From NCBI RefSeq assembly GCF_013205025.1, contig NZ_JABMLE010000002.1, positions 1,193,670 to 1,257,669 of the forward strand: 64,000 nt of DNA, given 5' to 3'. Made by a program: the position numbers and the translations under genes. This document shows positions 34,735 to 44,050 of this stretch, one piece after another. The DNA comes from Rathayibacter sp. VKM Ac-2857 (lineage in GTDB: Bacteria; Actinomycetota; Actinomycetes; Actinomycetales; Microbacteriaceae). The notes below the pieces were generated by a model. It did no database searches. It saw only the letters and a program-made list of their open reading frames with translations, and was not told the origin of the DNA. How positions within the stretch are numbered: the first letter of the stretch is position 1; each line of letters opens with the position of its first letter.

Positions 34735-35586
34735 TCAGTTCTGTCCGCCGAAGCGGACGGCTGCCAGTCTCTCGCCGATCGCGACGACCGCGTAGGCGAC
34801 GACTCCCAGCGCCGTGATCACCGCGAGCGACGCCCACAGCTCGTCGTAGCGGAACCCGGCGGAGGCGCGCTGCACCGCACCGCCGAGCCCCTGCCCCGTC
34901 GCCAGCCACTCGGCCAGCATCGCGCCGCTCAGCGCGGAGGGCACCGCGACCTTGGCGGCCGCGAAGATCGCCGGCACCGCGGTCGGCAGCGCCACCTTGA
35001 GCAGCACGTCCAGCGGCGAGCCGCCGTAGACCGAGACCAGCTCGAAGGACTCGCGCGAGAGCGAGCGGAGGCCGAAGCCGACCGTGACCAGCGCCGGGAA
35101 GAACACCGCGATCGCGCCGACGGTGGCGACGGCGCCGATCCCGTTGCCGATCGCCAGGGTCACCAGCGGCGTCACCACGATCAGCGGCATCGACTTCAGC
35201 AGCATCGCGATCGGCATCACCGTCGCCTCGAGCGAGCGGATCAGCACGAACAGCACCGCGATCGCCAGGGCGACCAGCAGGCCCGCGACGTAGCCGACGA
35301 GCGCGTCGACGGCCGTCACGCCGAGGTTGCCGAAGACGATCGCGCGGTTTTCCGCGGCGTCGGCCTCGACGAAGAGGTACTCGGCGACGTCGGTCGGCGT
35401 CTTGCCGAGCAGCGGCGAGATGTCGGTGATCGCGAGGAAGGCGTACCAGAACGCGAGCGCGAGGACCGCGGCGACGGCGAGCGGCACGAGCTCGCCGCGG
35501 ACGATGCGGAGCACCATCCGGCCGGTGAGGTCGCTCGGCCGGCGAGCGGCGCGCGAGGCGGACTGCGGGCGGGTCGCGGTGCTCAT
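34735..35586 (-). CDS. ABC transporter permease, SsuC/ThiX/TauC type (1)
   Basis: 283 residues with about six helices and the BPD_transp_1 loop ESFELVSVYGGSPLDVLLKV followed by ALPTAVPAIF. Its start overlaps the preceding permease stop (ATGA), and it ends eight bases before the amidohydrolase start. Pairs with the second permease to form the channel. Confidence 0.9.
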   Translation of the reverse strand: MSTATRPQSASRAARRPSDLTGRMVLRIVRGELVPLAVAAVLALAFWYAFLAITDISPLLGKTPTDVAEYLFVEADAAENRAIVFGNLGVTAVDALVGYVAGLLVALAIAVLFVLIRSLEATVMPIAMLLKSMPLIVVTPLVTLAIGNGIGAVATVGAIAVFFPALVTVGFGLRSLSRESFELVSVYGGSPLDVLLKVALPTAVPAIFAAAKVAVPSALSGAMLAEWLATGQGLGGAVQRASAGFRYDELWASLAVITALGVVAYAVVAIGERLAAVRFGGQN

Positions 35587-36401
35587 ACGACGCCTCCCGT
35601 GCCGCGGGCGACCTCGACGCGGGCGCGACGGCGAGCGGCGCGCGGGCGGCCGACGACCAGCGGCATCAGCCAGCGGCCGAGCGCCGCGATCAGCGCGTAG
35701 CCGATGATCGTGACCAGCCCGCTGGTGACGGCGAAGGCCCAGGCCCGCTCGACGTCCATCTGCCGCTGCGCGACCGCGAGGGCGACGCCGAGGCCCGTGG
35801 TCACTCCACCCAGGTACTCGCCGAGCACCGCGCCGAGGATGGCCGCCGGCACGCCGACCTGCAGCGCGGTGATCGTCGCGGGCACGGCCGCGATGGCCTG
35901 CACCTTGACGATCTTCGCCCAGCGGCCGCCGCGGTAGGCCGAGACGAGGTCGAGCGCGGTGCGCGGGGCCGAGCGGACGCCGAGCAGCGCGCCGATCAGC
36001 GTGGTGAAGAAGACGAGCAGAGCCGCGAGGAAGATCGAGGTGGTGCGGCCGCCGAAGATGACCAGGATGACCGGGCCGACCGCGGTCAGCGGCAGGCAGT
36101 GGCTGATCACACCGATCTGCTCGATCACGCGGTGGGTCCACGGGAGCAGCAGCGCGACGGCGGCCAGCGCCAGCGCCGCCAGGTTGCCCCAGAGATAGCC
36201 CTGGCCGGCCGCGAGCACGGTGTCGCCGACGTTGCGGAGGTAGAAGAGCGGTCCGTCGCGGACGAACGCGGCGATGATCGCGCCGGGGCTCGGCACGGCG
36301 CGGCTCTCGCGGTAGACGGTGTCGGCGAGGATCCACCAGACCGCCACGAAGACGGCGAGGCCGGCGAACACGCGCCAGTTGGTGCGGATCCAGGGCGTCA
36401 C
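35583..36401 (-). CDS. ABC transporter permease, SsuC/ThiX/TauC type (2)
   Basis: 272 residues, about six helices, cytoplasmic loop [20 protein letters not shown] then [15 protein letters not shown]. Overlaps both neighbours by four bases (ATGA each side), a fully coupled operon. Two different permease subunits rather than a homodimer is the less common arrangement for this subfamily. Confidence 0.9.
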   Translation of the reverse strand: MTPWIRTNWRVFAGLAVFVAVWWILADTVYRESRAVPSPGAIIAAFVRDGPLFYLRNVGDTVLAAGQGYLWGNLAALALAAVALLLPWTHRVIEQIGVISHCLPLTAVGPVILVIFGGRTTSIFLAALLVFFTTLIGALLGVRSAPRTALDLVSAYRGGRWAKIVKVQAIAAVPATITALQVGVPAAILGAVLGEYLGGVTTGLGVALAVAQRQMDVERAWAFAVTSGLVTIIGYALIAALGRWLMPLVVGRPRAARRRARVEVARGTGGVV

Positions 36402-37207
36402 GCCTCGTCCTCCATCGCGACACCGTGCTGCGAGAACAGGATGTCGGTGATGCGGTCCTCGATCGCGTGGAACTCGGGGCTGCGCAGCATCTCGACGGTG
36501 CGCGGGCGCGGCAGGTCGATGTCGATCACCTCGACGATCCGGCCGGGCCGCGGCGACATCACCGCGACCGTGTCCGAGAGCAGGATCGCCTCGGCGATGC
36601 CGTGGGTGACCATCAGCGTGGTCGCGGGGCGCGCGGTCCAGATCCGCTGCAGCTCCAGGTTGAGCCGCTGCCGGGTCATGTCGTCGAGAGCGCCGAACGG
36701 CTCGTCGAGCAGCAGCAGATCGGGCTGCACGACCAGCGCGCGGGCGATCGAGGCGCGCTGGCGCATGCCGCCGGAGAGCTGCGAGGGGTAGGCGTCCTCG
36801 AACCCGGTCAGCCCGACGAGGTCGAGCAGGTCCGGGATGCTGTCGCGCTTCGCCGCCTGCCGGGTGAGCTCCAGCGGCAGCCGGACGTTCGAGCGCACCG
36901 AGCGCCAGGGCAGCAGGGCCGAGTCCTGGAAGGCGATGCCGAGCTCGGCCGAGCGCTTGGTGCCGAGCACGGGGGTGCCGTGGATCGAGACGGAGCCGGT
37001 GGTCGGCTTCTCCAGCCCGGCCAGCATCCGCAGGATCGTCGACTTCCCGCAGCCGGAGGGGCCGAGCAGCGAGAGGAAGGAGCCGCGCGGAGTGACGAGG
37101 TCGACCTCGGCGAGGGCCTGCACGGACCGGTTCCCCAGGTCGAAGCGCTTGCTCAGGCCCGACAGGCGGATGCCCTCGTCCTCGATGGTGGTCGCTTGCT
37201 CGGTCAA
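36398..37207 (-). CDS. ABC transporter ATPase, SsuB/TauB/ThiZ type
   Basis: 269 residues. Walker [11 protein letters not shown]-loop [12 protein letters not shown], signature LSGGMRQR, Walker [14 protein letters not shown] and switch His in [17 protein letters not shown] is characteristic of nitrate/sulfonate/thiamine-precursor importers. 71 bases separate it from the binding-protein gene upstream. Confidence 0.92.
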   Translation of the reverse strand: MTEQATTIEDEGIRLSGLSKRFDLGNRSVQALAEVDLVTPRGSFLSLLGPSGCGKSTILRMLAGLEKPTTGSVSIHGTPVLGTKRSAELGIAFQDSALLPWRSVRSNVRLPLELTRQAAKRDSIPDLLDLVGLTGFEDAYPSQLSGGMRQRASIARALVVQPDLLLLDEPFGALDDMTRQRLNLELQRIWTARPATTLMVTHGIAEAILLSDTVAVMSPRPGRIVEVIDIDLPRPRTVEMLRSPEFHAIEDRITDILFSQHGVAMEDEA

Positions 37208-37278
37208 CTGCTCGTCCTCTCCGCGCGGTCCGTGGTGGTCGTGGCCGGGCCCCTCTCAGGGCCCGGCCCGGTCGAGGG

Positions 37279-38343
37279 TCAGCCCTCGAGCAGCTCCGGG
37301 TGCTCCTCGTAGACCTCGTCGATCAGCGTGGTGTCGAAGAGCTCGTCGGCGTCGAGCTCGATGCCGGTGAGGGCGAGCGAGGCGACCGACTCGTCCTGCA
37401 GCTGCGGCGTGATGGTGAGCAGGCCGTTCGCGTCGGTGTCCGGGGTGCTGATCAGCTCGGTCTGGGTGACCATGACCTGCGCCTGCTCCTCGACCTTGTA
37501 GTTCTGGTCGGCGGCGTAGTCGGCGACGACGGTCGCGGCAGTCGCGTCCGGGTCGGCGACGGCGTCCTGCCAGCCGCGGGCGACCGCGTAGAGCAGCGCC
37601 TTGACCTTCTCGCGGTCGTCGTCGATGCTCTCCTGCGCCACGACGATGGTCTCACCGACCATCGGCAGGCCGGTGTCGGCGAGCAGGAACTGCTGCGCCG
37701 AGAAGCCGCGCTGGTTGAGCGTGTTCGCGCCGGCGGTCGCGTAGCCGATGTAGCCGTCGACCTGGCCGGTGGTGAGCAGCGTGGAGTCGGTGAGCGGCAC
37801 GCGGGTGACGTCGTCCTCGTCGATCTCGTTCGCGGCGAGGAAGGCGCGCCAGACCAGGTCGTTGCTGTCGCTGACGCCGATGGTCTTGCCGACCATGTCC
37901 TCGGGGGTCTCGATCGGGGCGTCGGTCAGCGAGACGATCGCGAAGGGGTTCTTCTGGTAGGTCGCGCCGACGATCTTCATCTCGGCGCCCTCCGAGATCG
38001 CGGGGCCGGTGATCAGCGGCGAGGAGACGCCGGCGAAGGCCGAGCCGCTCGCGATGGCGGTCTCGGCGCCGGTCGCGCCGGTGCCGCCGGGGGTGAGGGT
38101 GACGGAGTCGAAGCCCGCGTCGGCGAAGTAGCCGTTCGCGTCGGCGAGGTACTCCCCCGCGAACTCGACGTGGGGGACCCAGGAGAGCTGCATCGTCGCC
38201 TCGCCGAACGAGCCGGCGTCGCCGGACTCGGCGGCGTCGGTGGTGCCCGAGCAGGCGGCGAGCGTGGTGCCGGCCACCACGACGACGGCGAGGGCGCCGA
38301 GCACGGAGCGGAGGCGGGACCGGGACGGGGCGGTGCGGGGCAT
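37279..38343 (-). CDS. NMT1/THI5-like substrate-binding lipoprotein
   Basis: 354 residues from ATG 38343; the longer open frame adds a Pro/His-rich stretch and was rejected. Lipobox LAAC near residue 30. The mature start MQLSWVPHVEFAGEYLADANGYF and the GTGATGAETAIASG loop are typical of NMT1/THI5-like proteins, which bind formylaminopyrimidines, riboflavin, nucleobases or sulfonates. First gene of the SBP - ATPase - permease - permease - amidohydrolase - RidA (- deaminase) operon. The neighbours argue for a nitrogen heterocycle. Its leader (38440-38545) can fold; see that entry. Confidence 0.88.
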   Translation of the reverse strand: MPRTAPSRSRLRSVLGALAVVVVAGTTLAACSGTTDAAESGDAGSFGEATMQLSWVPHVEFAGEYLADANGYFADAGFDSVTLTPGGTGATGAETAIASGSAFAGVSSPLITGPAISEGAEMKIVGATYQKNPFAIVSLTDAPIETPEDMVGKTIGVSDSNDLVWRAFLAANEIDEDDVTRVPLTDSTLLTTGQVDGYIGYATAGANTLNQRGFSAQQFLLADTGLPMVGETIVVAQESIDDDREKVKALLYAVARGWQDAVADPDATAATVVADYAADQNYKVEEQAQVMVTQTELISTPDTDANGLLTITPQLQDESVASLALTGIELDADELFDTTLIDEVYEEHPELLEG

Positions 38344-38439
38344 GCGGGCTCCAAGGGACGTCGAGGGGTGGGGGTGGGGGTGGGGGGGACCCGATGGGGC
38401 GGACCCGGGGGAAGGCACGCGCCGAGGGGGCGGCGCTGA

Positions 38440-38545
38440 CCCAGTCGACCGCAGCCGGGCACTCCTCCGCGTCGTCGCACGGAGGATTTCCGCGCCGCGG
38501 CGGCCCCGACTCCCCGATGCACGGACAAACCGTGTTGCGGTCAGG
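38440..38545 (-). promoter_or_regulatory. Possible structured leader of the NMT1-type operon
   Basis: About 100 bases ahead of the gene, on the minus strand, GACCGCA (38536-38542 complement) can pair with TGCGGTC (38447-38453 complement). This closes a domain that contains CACGG-TTTGT-CCGTG (38520-38534) and a CTCCG..CGGAG hairpin (38464-38483). This three-way-junction outline resembles riboswitch architecture, but I recognise no known class. In GC-rich DNA some pairing occurs by chance. Confidence 0.3.
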
Positions 38546-38645
38546 TTTCCAGCCTCGCATTCCGCGCGGCCCCTCCACGCATCATGGAGTCTCCGACGCC
38601 TCTTCCTGGCTGTAACTCCACTTTCCGTGAAGGGTCCTCAAACCG

Positions 38646-39030
38646 GCATGTTGATCGAGTAGCCCGCGGAGCGGGCGTATCGAGATCCACCACCGCCGGA
38701 CGACGACCCTGCAGACCCGCCCTGCTGACGCCCCTGCGTGGCTCCTCGACCGGCATGGGTGCGCACAACATCAGCTGAGAGGAGGGTCCCTTCCCTGACA
38801 GCGGAGGCCACCCCTTCTCAGCTGATGTTGTGCGGCGCTCGAGCCGCTCCCCGCCGTTCGAGCGGCCTCTCTGCTGATCGATCAGCACGCGGAGTGGGCG
38901 CGTCGAGCGGAGGGGGCGCCTCCGGCGCCGGCGCAGGACGGGGAAGAGGCCCACGTCCTCGGGGTGGGAGGGTCCCGATACGCCCCTCCGGGGCTACTCG
39001 CGGAGCGGGCGTATCGAGACCCACCACCGT
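38646..39030. repeat. REP-like repeats in the gap between the NMT1-type operon and the LysR gene
   Basis: Units of the GTCTCGATACGCC/CTACTCGA family near 38646-38697, 38725-38757 (partial) and 38968-39030, surrounding copy 2 of the GCAGAACATCAGC inverted-repeat family. The two flanking genes are divergent, so promoters must lie here, but none is assigned and no further gene is visible. Confidence 0.65.
38762..38833. repeat. Inverted repeat, GCACAACATCAGCTGAGA family, copy 2
   Basis: Perfect 18-base arms GCACAACATCAGCTGAGA (38762-38779) and TCTCAGCTGATGTTGTGC (38816-38833) around a 36-base centre with a smaller hairpin (GAGGGTCCCTTCCCT). Best preserved of three copies. Confidence 0.85.
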
Positions 39031-39057
39031 CCGAAGTGCAGTCTGCAGGCCCCGACC

Positions 39058-39948
39058 TCAGCGGGCGGCCACGCGGCGCAGCGCCGCCAGCACGGTGCGG
39101 ACGGCGGTGCGGGCCAGCGCGTCCGGGCGGGCCAGGACGTCGACGTGGCGGACGAGGCCGGAGCCCTCGAGCGGGCGGAGGACCATGCCGTCGACCGCGA
39201 GGGGCGCCGCGGTGATCCGGGGCAGGATCGCGATCGCGGCGCCGGAGCGGACGACCTGCGCGGCGACGGAGAACTCGTTGATCCGATGCGCGACCCGCGG
39301 GGCGCGGCCGATCAGCGCGCCGAGGTGCTCGAGCACGCCGGTGAGCGGGAAGCCCTCGTGCGTCGAGATCCACTGCTCGTCGGCGAGCTGCTCCGGCCGG
39401 ATGCTCGACTGCGCCGCGAGCGGATGCGCGGCCGGCAGCGCGATGTCGAGCGGCTCGACGAGGAGCGGGGTGACGACCAGCCGGGCGCGCGGCCACTCCG
39501 GATCCTGCGGCAGCCGGTGCGCGACGACGAGGTCGTGGTCGGCGGTGAGCCCGGCGAAGCGGCTCTGCGCGACGTCCGCATCGGCGAGCGCCACCCGCGG
39601 CCCGTCGGCGAGCGCCGCGAGCAGCGGGCCGAAGAGGGCGAGCCCCGCACTGTGGAACGCCGACACCCGCACCGCGCGATCGTCGTGCCGGAGGAACGAG
39701 CCGATCGTGTCCTCCGCCTCGGCGAGCGCCGCCTGCACCCGCGTCCCCGCGACCGCGAGCGCCTCGCCGGCCTCGGTCAGCACGAGCCGCCGCCCCTCCT
39801 TCACCGTGAGCGGCACCGGGACGCCGGCCTGCAGCGCGGCGAGCTGCTGCGAGACCGCGGAGGGGCTCACCCCGAGCGCCGCAGCGACGGCCGCCACGCT
39901 CCCCCGATCGCCGAGCTCGCGCAGCAAGCGGAGGCGGGCGGGGTCCAT
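39058..39948 (-). CDS. LysR-family transcriptional regulator
   Basis: 296 residues from ATG 39948; an earlier start at 39975 would overlap more of the divergent promoter. The N-terminal winged helix reads LLRELGDRGSVAAVAAALGV..SPSAVSQQLAAL. The effector domain includes SIRPEQLADEQWIS and AAQVVRSGAAIAILPR. Divergent from an EamA exporter 90 bases away, the classic arrangement for a LysR regulator and its single exporter target. Inducer unknown. Confidence 0.9.
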   Translation of the reverse strand: MDPARLRLLRELGDRGSVAAVAAALGVSPSAVSQQLAALQAGVPVPLTVKEGRRLVLTEAGEALAVAGTRVQAALAEAEDTIGSFLRHDDRAVRVSAFHSAGLALFGPLLAALADGPRVALADADVAQSRFAGLTADHDLVVAHRLPQDPEWPRARLVVTPLLVEPLDIALPAAHPLAAQSSIRPEQLADEQWISTHEGFPLTGVLEHLGALIGRAPRVAHRINEFSVAAQVVRSGAAIAILPRITAAPLAVDGMVLRPLEGSGLVRHVDVLARPDALARTAVRTVLAALRRVAAR

Positions 39949-40038
39949 GGACGCGAGCCTAACCGGGAAGCGCAAGCTTCATCGTCGGTGAAGGAACAGC
40001 CGATCGCTCTTCCGCTTTCGGCCTGCGACGCTGTCCCC

Positions 40039-40995
40039 ATGCCCCTCCGCTCCCGCCCCGACCTCGCCGTCGACCTGCTGCTGCTCGCCGTCGCCGCCGT
40101 CTGGGGCGCGAGCTTCGTCGCCGCGAAGGACGTCGCCGCCGACATCGGCGTCCCCTCGACCGTCGCGCTGCGCTTCCTCACCGCAGCCGCCGCGCTCGCC
40201 GTGCTCTGCCTCGCCTGCCGCGAGCGCCTCCCCCGCGGTCGCGGGCTCGCCGTCGCCGCCCTCCTCGGCGCCTCGCAGGCCGCGATCATCGGGCTCGAGA
40301 CCTGGGGCGTCCACCTCACCTCGGCGACCAACGCGGGCCTGCTGATCAGCCTCGCCCTGGTGCTCACCCCCGCGCTCGAGGGCCTCGCCTCGCGCTCCTG
40401 GCTGCCGCGCTCCTTCTTCGTCACCGCCGTCGCGGCCGTCGTCGGGGTAGCCCTGCTCGTCTCCGACGGCGGCCTCCGCACACCGACCTGGGGCGACGCG
40501 CTCGTGCTCGCGGCGGCCGTGGTGCGCGCCGTGCACGTGACGGCCAGCGCCCGGCTCGTCCGCGGGCGCACGGAGGGCTCGCTCGGCGTGGTCCTCGTGC
40601 AGCTGGTCGTCTGCGCCGCCGTCTTCTCGCTGCTCGCCGGACCGGACCTGCCCGCCGCCGCCCTGGCGCTCGACGCCGGCGGCTGGGCCGGCGTCCTCTT
40701 CCTCGGGCTGCTCTGCTCGGTCTTCGCGTTCGTGGTGCAGCTCTGGGCCGTCCGGCGCACCTCGGCGGCGCGCGCCAGCATCCTGATGGGGACCGAGCCG
40801 GTCTGGGCGCTGCTCGTCGGCGTCGTCGTGGCGGGTGAGGCGATCGGCCCGCTCGGGGCGGTCGGCGCCGCACTGATCATCGCCGCGGGCTACGCGGGCC
40901 AGGCGATCGAGCGCCGGCACCGGCTCGGCGCGAGCACGCCCGACGACCGCTCGACCGACCCGGTCACTGCGCCACGAGCTCCTGCAGCCCCGTGA
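40039..40995 (+). CDS. EamA/DMT-family transporter
   Basis: 318 residues, ten predicted helices in two EamA repeats (AVAAVWGASFVAAKDVAADIG, VLFLGLLCSVFAFVVQLWAV). Start ATG 40039, after the shared promoter with the LysR gene. Family members export amino acids or other small metabolites. The last 32 bases overlap the end of the converging XRE-family gene. Confidence 0.88.
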   Translation: MPLRSRPDLAVDLLLLAVAAVWGASFVAAKDVAADIGVPSTVALRFLTAAAALAVLCLACRERLPRGRGLAVAALLGASQAAIIGLETWGVHLTSATNAGLLISLALVLTPALEGLASRSWLPRSFFVTAVAAVVGVALLVSDGGLRTPTWGDALVLAAAVVRAVHVTASARLVRGRTEGSLGVVLVQLVVCAAVFSLLAGPDLPAAALALDAGGWAGVLFLGLLCSVFAFVVQLWAVRRTSAARASILMGTEPVWALLVGVVVAGEAIGPLGAVGAALIIAAGYAGQAIERRHRLGASTPDDRSTDPVTAPRAPAAP

Positions 40996-41800
40996 CCCGG
41001 AGCAGGTCGAGCCGCGTCTGATCGGTCGAGCCGGGCGTGGCCGTGTAGACGACGATCCGCAGGTCACCGCCCGGCACGGCCAGCACGTCGCAGTCGATCG
41101 TGATCGGTCCGACCGGCGTCGAGGTCACCGTCTTCCGGCTGGAGCGGTGCTCGGCCACCCGGGCGAGCGCCCAGCGCCGCTCGAAGTCCGGCGAGGTCGC
41201 CCGCAGCCGCGCCACCAGGTGCGCGAGCGCCGCGTCGTCCGGGTAGCGCCCGACCGCCGCGCGCAGATCCGCGGCCAGGTCGTTCGCGAAGTCCTCCGCA
41301 TGCTGGTCGTCGAACTCGGTGCCCTCGTGCCCCTGCGTGAAGTAGCGCCAGACGAGGTTGCGGTCCAGGCCCGTGTGCCGCGAGGGATCGCCGTTCAGCG
41401 CCGCCCAGAGCGGGTTCCAGAGCAGGATGTCGTGCGCGGCGCTGAAGACGGCGAGCGGCACGTCGCCGCAGCGGTCGACGATCCGCTGCACCCCCGGGGT
41501 GATGTGCTGCGGCACCTGCGTCGCGGTCGGCGGTGCGACGCCCGCGACCCGGTAGAGGTGATCGCGCTCCGCCTCCGTCACCCGCAGCGCGCAGGCCAGC
41601 GCGCCGAGCAGCTGCGCCGAGGGGTGCACGGCCCGGCCCTGCTCCAGCCGCACGATGTAGTCGACGCTCACGCCCGCCAGCGCGGCGAGCTCCTCGCGGC
41701 GCAGCCCCGCCGTCCGGCGGCTCGGGCCCGCGGGCAGGCCGACCTCGGCGGGCGTCACGCGCTCGCGCCAGGAGCGGAGGACGTCCGCGAATTCGCTCAT
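40964..41800 (-). CDS. XRE-family regulator with MmyB-like ligand domain (1)
   Basis: 278 residues from ATG 41800. [32 protein letters not shown], running about 25-55. The C-terminal MmyB-like domain (PAS-like) has FSAAHDILLWNPLWAALNGD and LDLLRVTG. This regulator type in actinobacteria usually controls a neighbouring oxidoreductase; here the SDR at 41902 is divergent across 101 bases. A related pair (61478 and 62454) lies near the window end. Confidence 0.88.
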   Translation of the reverse strand: MSEFADVLRSWRERVTPAEVGLPAGPSRRTAGLRREELAALAGVSVDYIVRLEQGRAVHPSAQLLGALACALRVTEAERDHLYRVAGVAPPTATQVPQHITPGVQRIVDRCGDVPLAVFSAAHDILLWNPLWAALNGDPSRHTGLDRNLVWRYFTQGHEGTEFDDQHAEDFANDLAADLRAAVGRYPDDAALAHLVARLRATSPDFERRWALARVAEHRSSRKTVTSTPVGPITIDCDVLAVPGGDLRIVVYTATPGSTDQTRLDLLRVTGLQELVAQ

Positions 41801-41901
41801 GACCCCATGATCCCCCGGGGCGGCGGGTCGGTCCTGGTACTGCTGGTCCTCCCGTCGACCGGGGCCTGGGCGGGCGGGACAGCGGGGCGGAGCATGGAGC
41901 C

Positions 41902-42582
41902 ATGACAACGACACTGATCACCGGGGCCAACAAGAGCCTCGGTCTCGAGACCGCCCGCCGCCTGATCGAGGCCGGCCACACCGTCTACGCCGGCATGCGC
42001 GACCCCGCGAAGGGCGACGCCGCCCGGGCGCTCGGCGCGCAGGTCGTGCAGCTCGACGTGACCGACCAGGCGAGCGTCGACGCCGCCCTCGCCTCGCTCC
42101 CCGCCCTCGACGTCCTCGTCAACAACGCCGGGATCCTCGGCACCTCCTTCGGCGTCGACGACCTCTCGGCGGAGGCGATGGCGAGCGTCCTCGAGACGAA
42201 CGTGGTCGGCATCGTCCGCGTGACCCAGGCCGCGCTGCCGCTGCTGCGCCGCTCGGCCGCGCCCGTCGTCGTCAACGTGTCCTCCGGAGTCGGCTGGCCG
42301 CGCGCCCTCGTCACCCCGGGCCGCGACGAGTTCGGCGTCCCCGCGATCCCCTACGCCGCCTCGAAGGCCGCGGTGATCACCCTGACCGTGCAGTACGCGA
42401 AGAACCTGCCGGAGTTCCGGATCAACGCGAGCGACCCCGGCTACACCGCGACCGACTTCAACGGGCACGGCGGGCACCAGACCGTCACCGAGGGCACCGA
42501 CGCGACCGTCGCCCTGGCGCTGCTCGGCCCCGACGGCCCGACCGGCGAGTTCCACGACCGGCACGGGCGCATCGAGTACTGA
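41902..42582 (+). CDS. Short-chain dehydrogenase/reductase (1)
   Basis: 226 residues. Classical SDR: cofactor motif TGANKSLG (7-14), NNAGILG, catalytic Ser in VNVSSGVG and YAASK. MRDP after beta-2 (Arg at the NADP-phosphate position) suggests NADPH preference. Likely the target of the divergent XRE-type regulator. Substrate unknown; slightly shorter than usual (about 240-250). Confidence 0.88.
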   Translation: MTTTLITGANKSLGLETARRLIEAGHTVYAGMRDPAKGDAARALGAQVVQLDVTDQASVDAALASLPALDVLVNNAGILGTSFGVDDLSAEAMASVLETNVVGIVRVTQAALPLLRRSAAPVVVNVSSGVGWPRALVTPGRDEFGVPAIPYAASKAAVITLTVQYAKNLPEFRINASDPGYTATDFNGHGGHQTVTEGTDATVALALLGPDGPTGEFHDRHGRIEY

Positions 42583-42669
42583 GCGCCACTGCAGGCTCGC
42601 CGCCGAGGGCTCGCCGCCGATTCGTTGGACACGGCAACAAACCGGCGGCGGGCCCGGCAGAATGGAGCC

Positions 42670-43926
42670 ATGACGCAACGGAGCAACTGGGCGGGCACCT
42701 ACGAGTACCACGCCGCCGACATCCTCGAGCCGGAGTCGATCGACGAGGTCCAGGCCCTCGTCCGCGGGAACGAGCGGGTCCGCGCGCTCGGCACCCGCCA
42801 CTCCTTCAACGCCCTCCCCGACACCCCGGGGGCGCTGCTGCACCTCGGCCGCATCGCCGCCGACCCGGTGATCGACGCCGAGGCGAGCACGATCACGGTC
42901 GGCGGAGCCACCCGCTACGGCATCGTCGCCTCGCACCTGCAAAGCAACGGCTACGCCCTGCACAACATGGGCTCGCTCCCGCACATCTCGGTGGCCGGCG
43001 CGATCTCGACCGGCACGCACGGCTCGGGCGACCGCAACGCCAACCTCTCCTCCGCCGTCTCGGCGCTCGAGCTGGTCACGGCCGACGGCTCGCTGCGCAC
43101 GATCCGCCGCGGCGAGCCGGGCTTCGAGGGCGTCGTCGTCGGCCTCGGCGCCTTCGGCGTCGTCACGCGGGTGACCCTCGACATCCAGCCGACCTTCGAC
43201 GTCCGGCAGGACGCCTTCGTCGACCTGCCCTGGGACCGCGTGCTCGACGACTTCGACGCGATCACCTCCTCCGCCTACAGCGTGAGCCTGATGACGCACT
43301 GGTCGAGCCCCACCGTCGAGCAGCTCTGGCTGAAGACCAAGGTCGAGCAGGGCTCGGTCGCCGACGTCGACGCGACGCACCTCGGCGCCGTCGCCGCCTC
43401 CGCCTCGCTGTTCGCCGTCTCGGAGGGCGTCGACTCCAACCTCAACCCGTTCGGCGGCTCCGTCGGCCCGTGGTCGGAGCGGCTGCCGCACTTCCGCCTC
43501 GACCGCGAGCCGAGCGCCGGCGACGAGATCCAGAGCGAGTACATGGTGCCGCGCGAGAACATCCGCGAGGTGCTCGTCGCCCTGCGCGCGATCGGCGAGC
43601 GGATCGACGAGGTCCTGCTGATCACCGAGCTGCGCACCATGGCCGGCGACGACCAGTGGCTCTCCCCCGCCTCCGGTCGCGACAGCGTCGGCATCCACTT
43701 CACCTTCAAGAAGGACCGCGCCGGCGTCGACGCCGTGCTGCCCGCCGTCGAGGGCGCACTGCTGCCGCTCGGCGCCCGCCCGCACTGGGGCAAGCACTTC
43801 CTGGCGACCGCCGCCGACATCGCCCCGCTCTACCCGCACCTCGACGAGTGGCGCACCCTCCGCTCCGCCTGGGACCCCACCGGCCGCTTCGCCAGCGCCT
43901 TCGTCCAGGACCGCCTGCTCGGCTGA
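42670..43926 (+). CDS. FAD-linked alditol (xylitol/sorbitol-type) oxidase
   Basis: 418 residues from ATG 42670, the length of Streptomyces AldO. VAO-family FAD domain with RALGTRHSFN (His44 is the expected covalent flavin site), HISVAGAISTGTHGSG and GLGAFGVVTRVTLDIQP. Active-site residues of AldO-type enzymes appear as ITELRTM (Glu, Arg) and HWGKHF (Lys). Oxidises a terminal polyol hydroxyl with O2, giving an aldose and H2O2. Stands alone; ends 17 bases before a palindromic repeat (43943). Confidence 0.9.
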   Translation: MTQRSNWAGTYEYHAADILEPESIDEVQALVRGNERVRALGTRHSFNALPDTPGALLHLGRIAADPVIDAEASTITVGGATRYGIVASHLQSNGYALHNMGSLPHISVAGAISTGTHGSGDRNANLSSAVSALELVTADGSLRTIRRGEPGFEGVVVGLGAFGVVTRVTLDIQPTFDVRQDAFVDLPWDRVLDDFDAITSSAYSVSLMTHWSSPTVEQLWLKTKVEQGSVADVDATHLGAVAASASLFAVSEGVDSNLNPFGGSVGPWSERLPHFRLDREPSAGDEIQSEYMVPRENIREVLVALRAIGERIDEVLLITELRTMAGDDQWLSPASGRDSVGIHFTFKKDRAGVDAVLPAVEGALLPLGARPHWGKHFLATAADIAPLYPHLDEWRTLRSAWDPTGRFASAFVQDRLLG

Positions 43927-43942
43927 CCCCCTCTTCCCCTTT

Positions 43943-44005
43943 CCGCGAGATGCCACTTATGAGCGCGACACGCCGCGAGAAGTGCGCACAAGTGGCATCT
44001 CGCGG
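43943..44005. repeat. 63-bp palindrome, CCGCGAGATGCCACTT family, copy 1
   Basis: Arms CCGCGAGATGCCACTT and AAGTGGCATCTCGCGG around a variable centre (ATGAGCGCGACACGCC..). Most diverged of four copies. Sits between the alditol oxidase and the ChaB-type gene and may serve as a terminator. Confidence 0.85.
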
Positions 44006-44050
44006 CGGGGGACGGCGGGGGTAGCGTCGGAGGGACGAGAGGGAGGCAGC

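Noticed and set aside
38344-38560. TPP or NMT1-motif (xanthine) riboswitch
   Set aside because: The conserved TPP core (CUGAGA..GAUCUGG-type) is not present, and I cannot match the NMT1 motif. Kept only as an unassigned possible structure.
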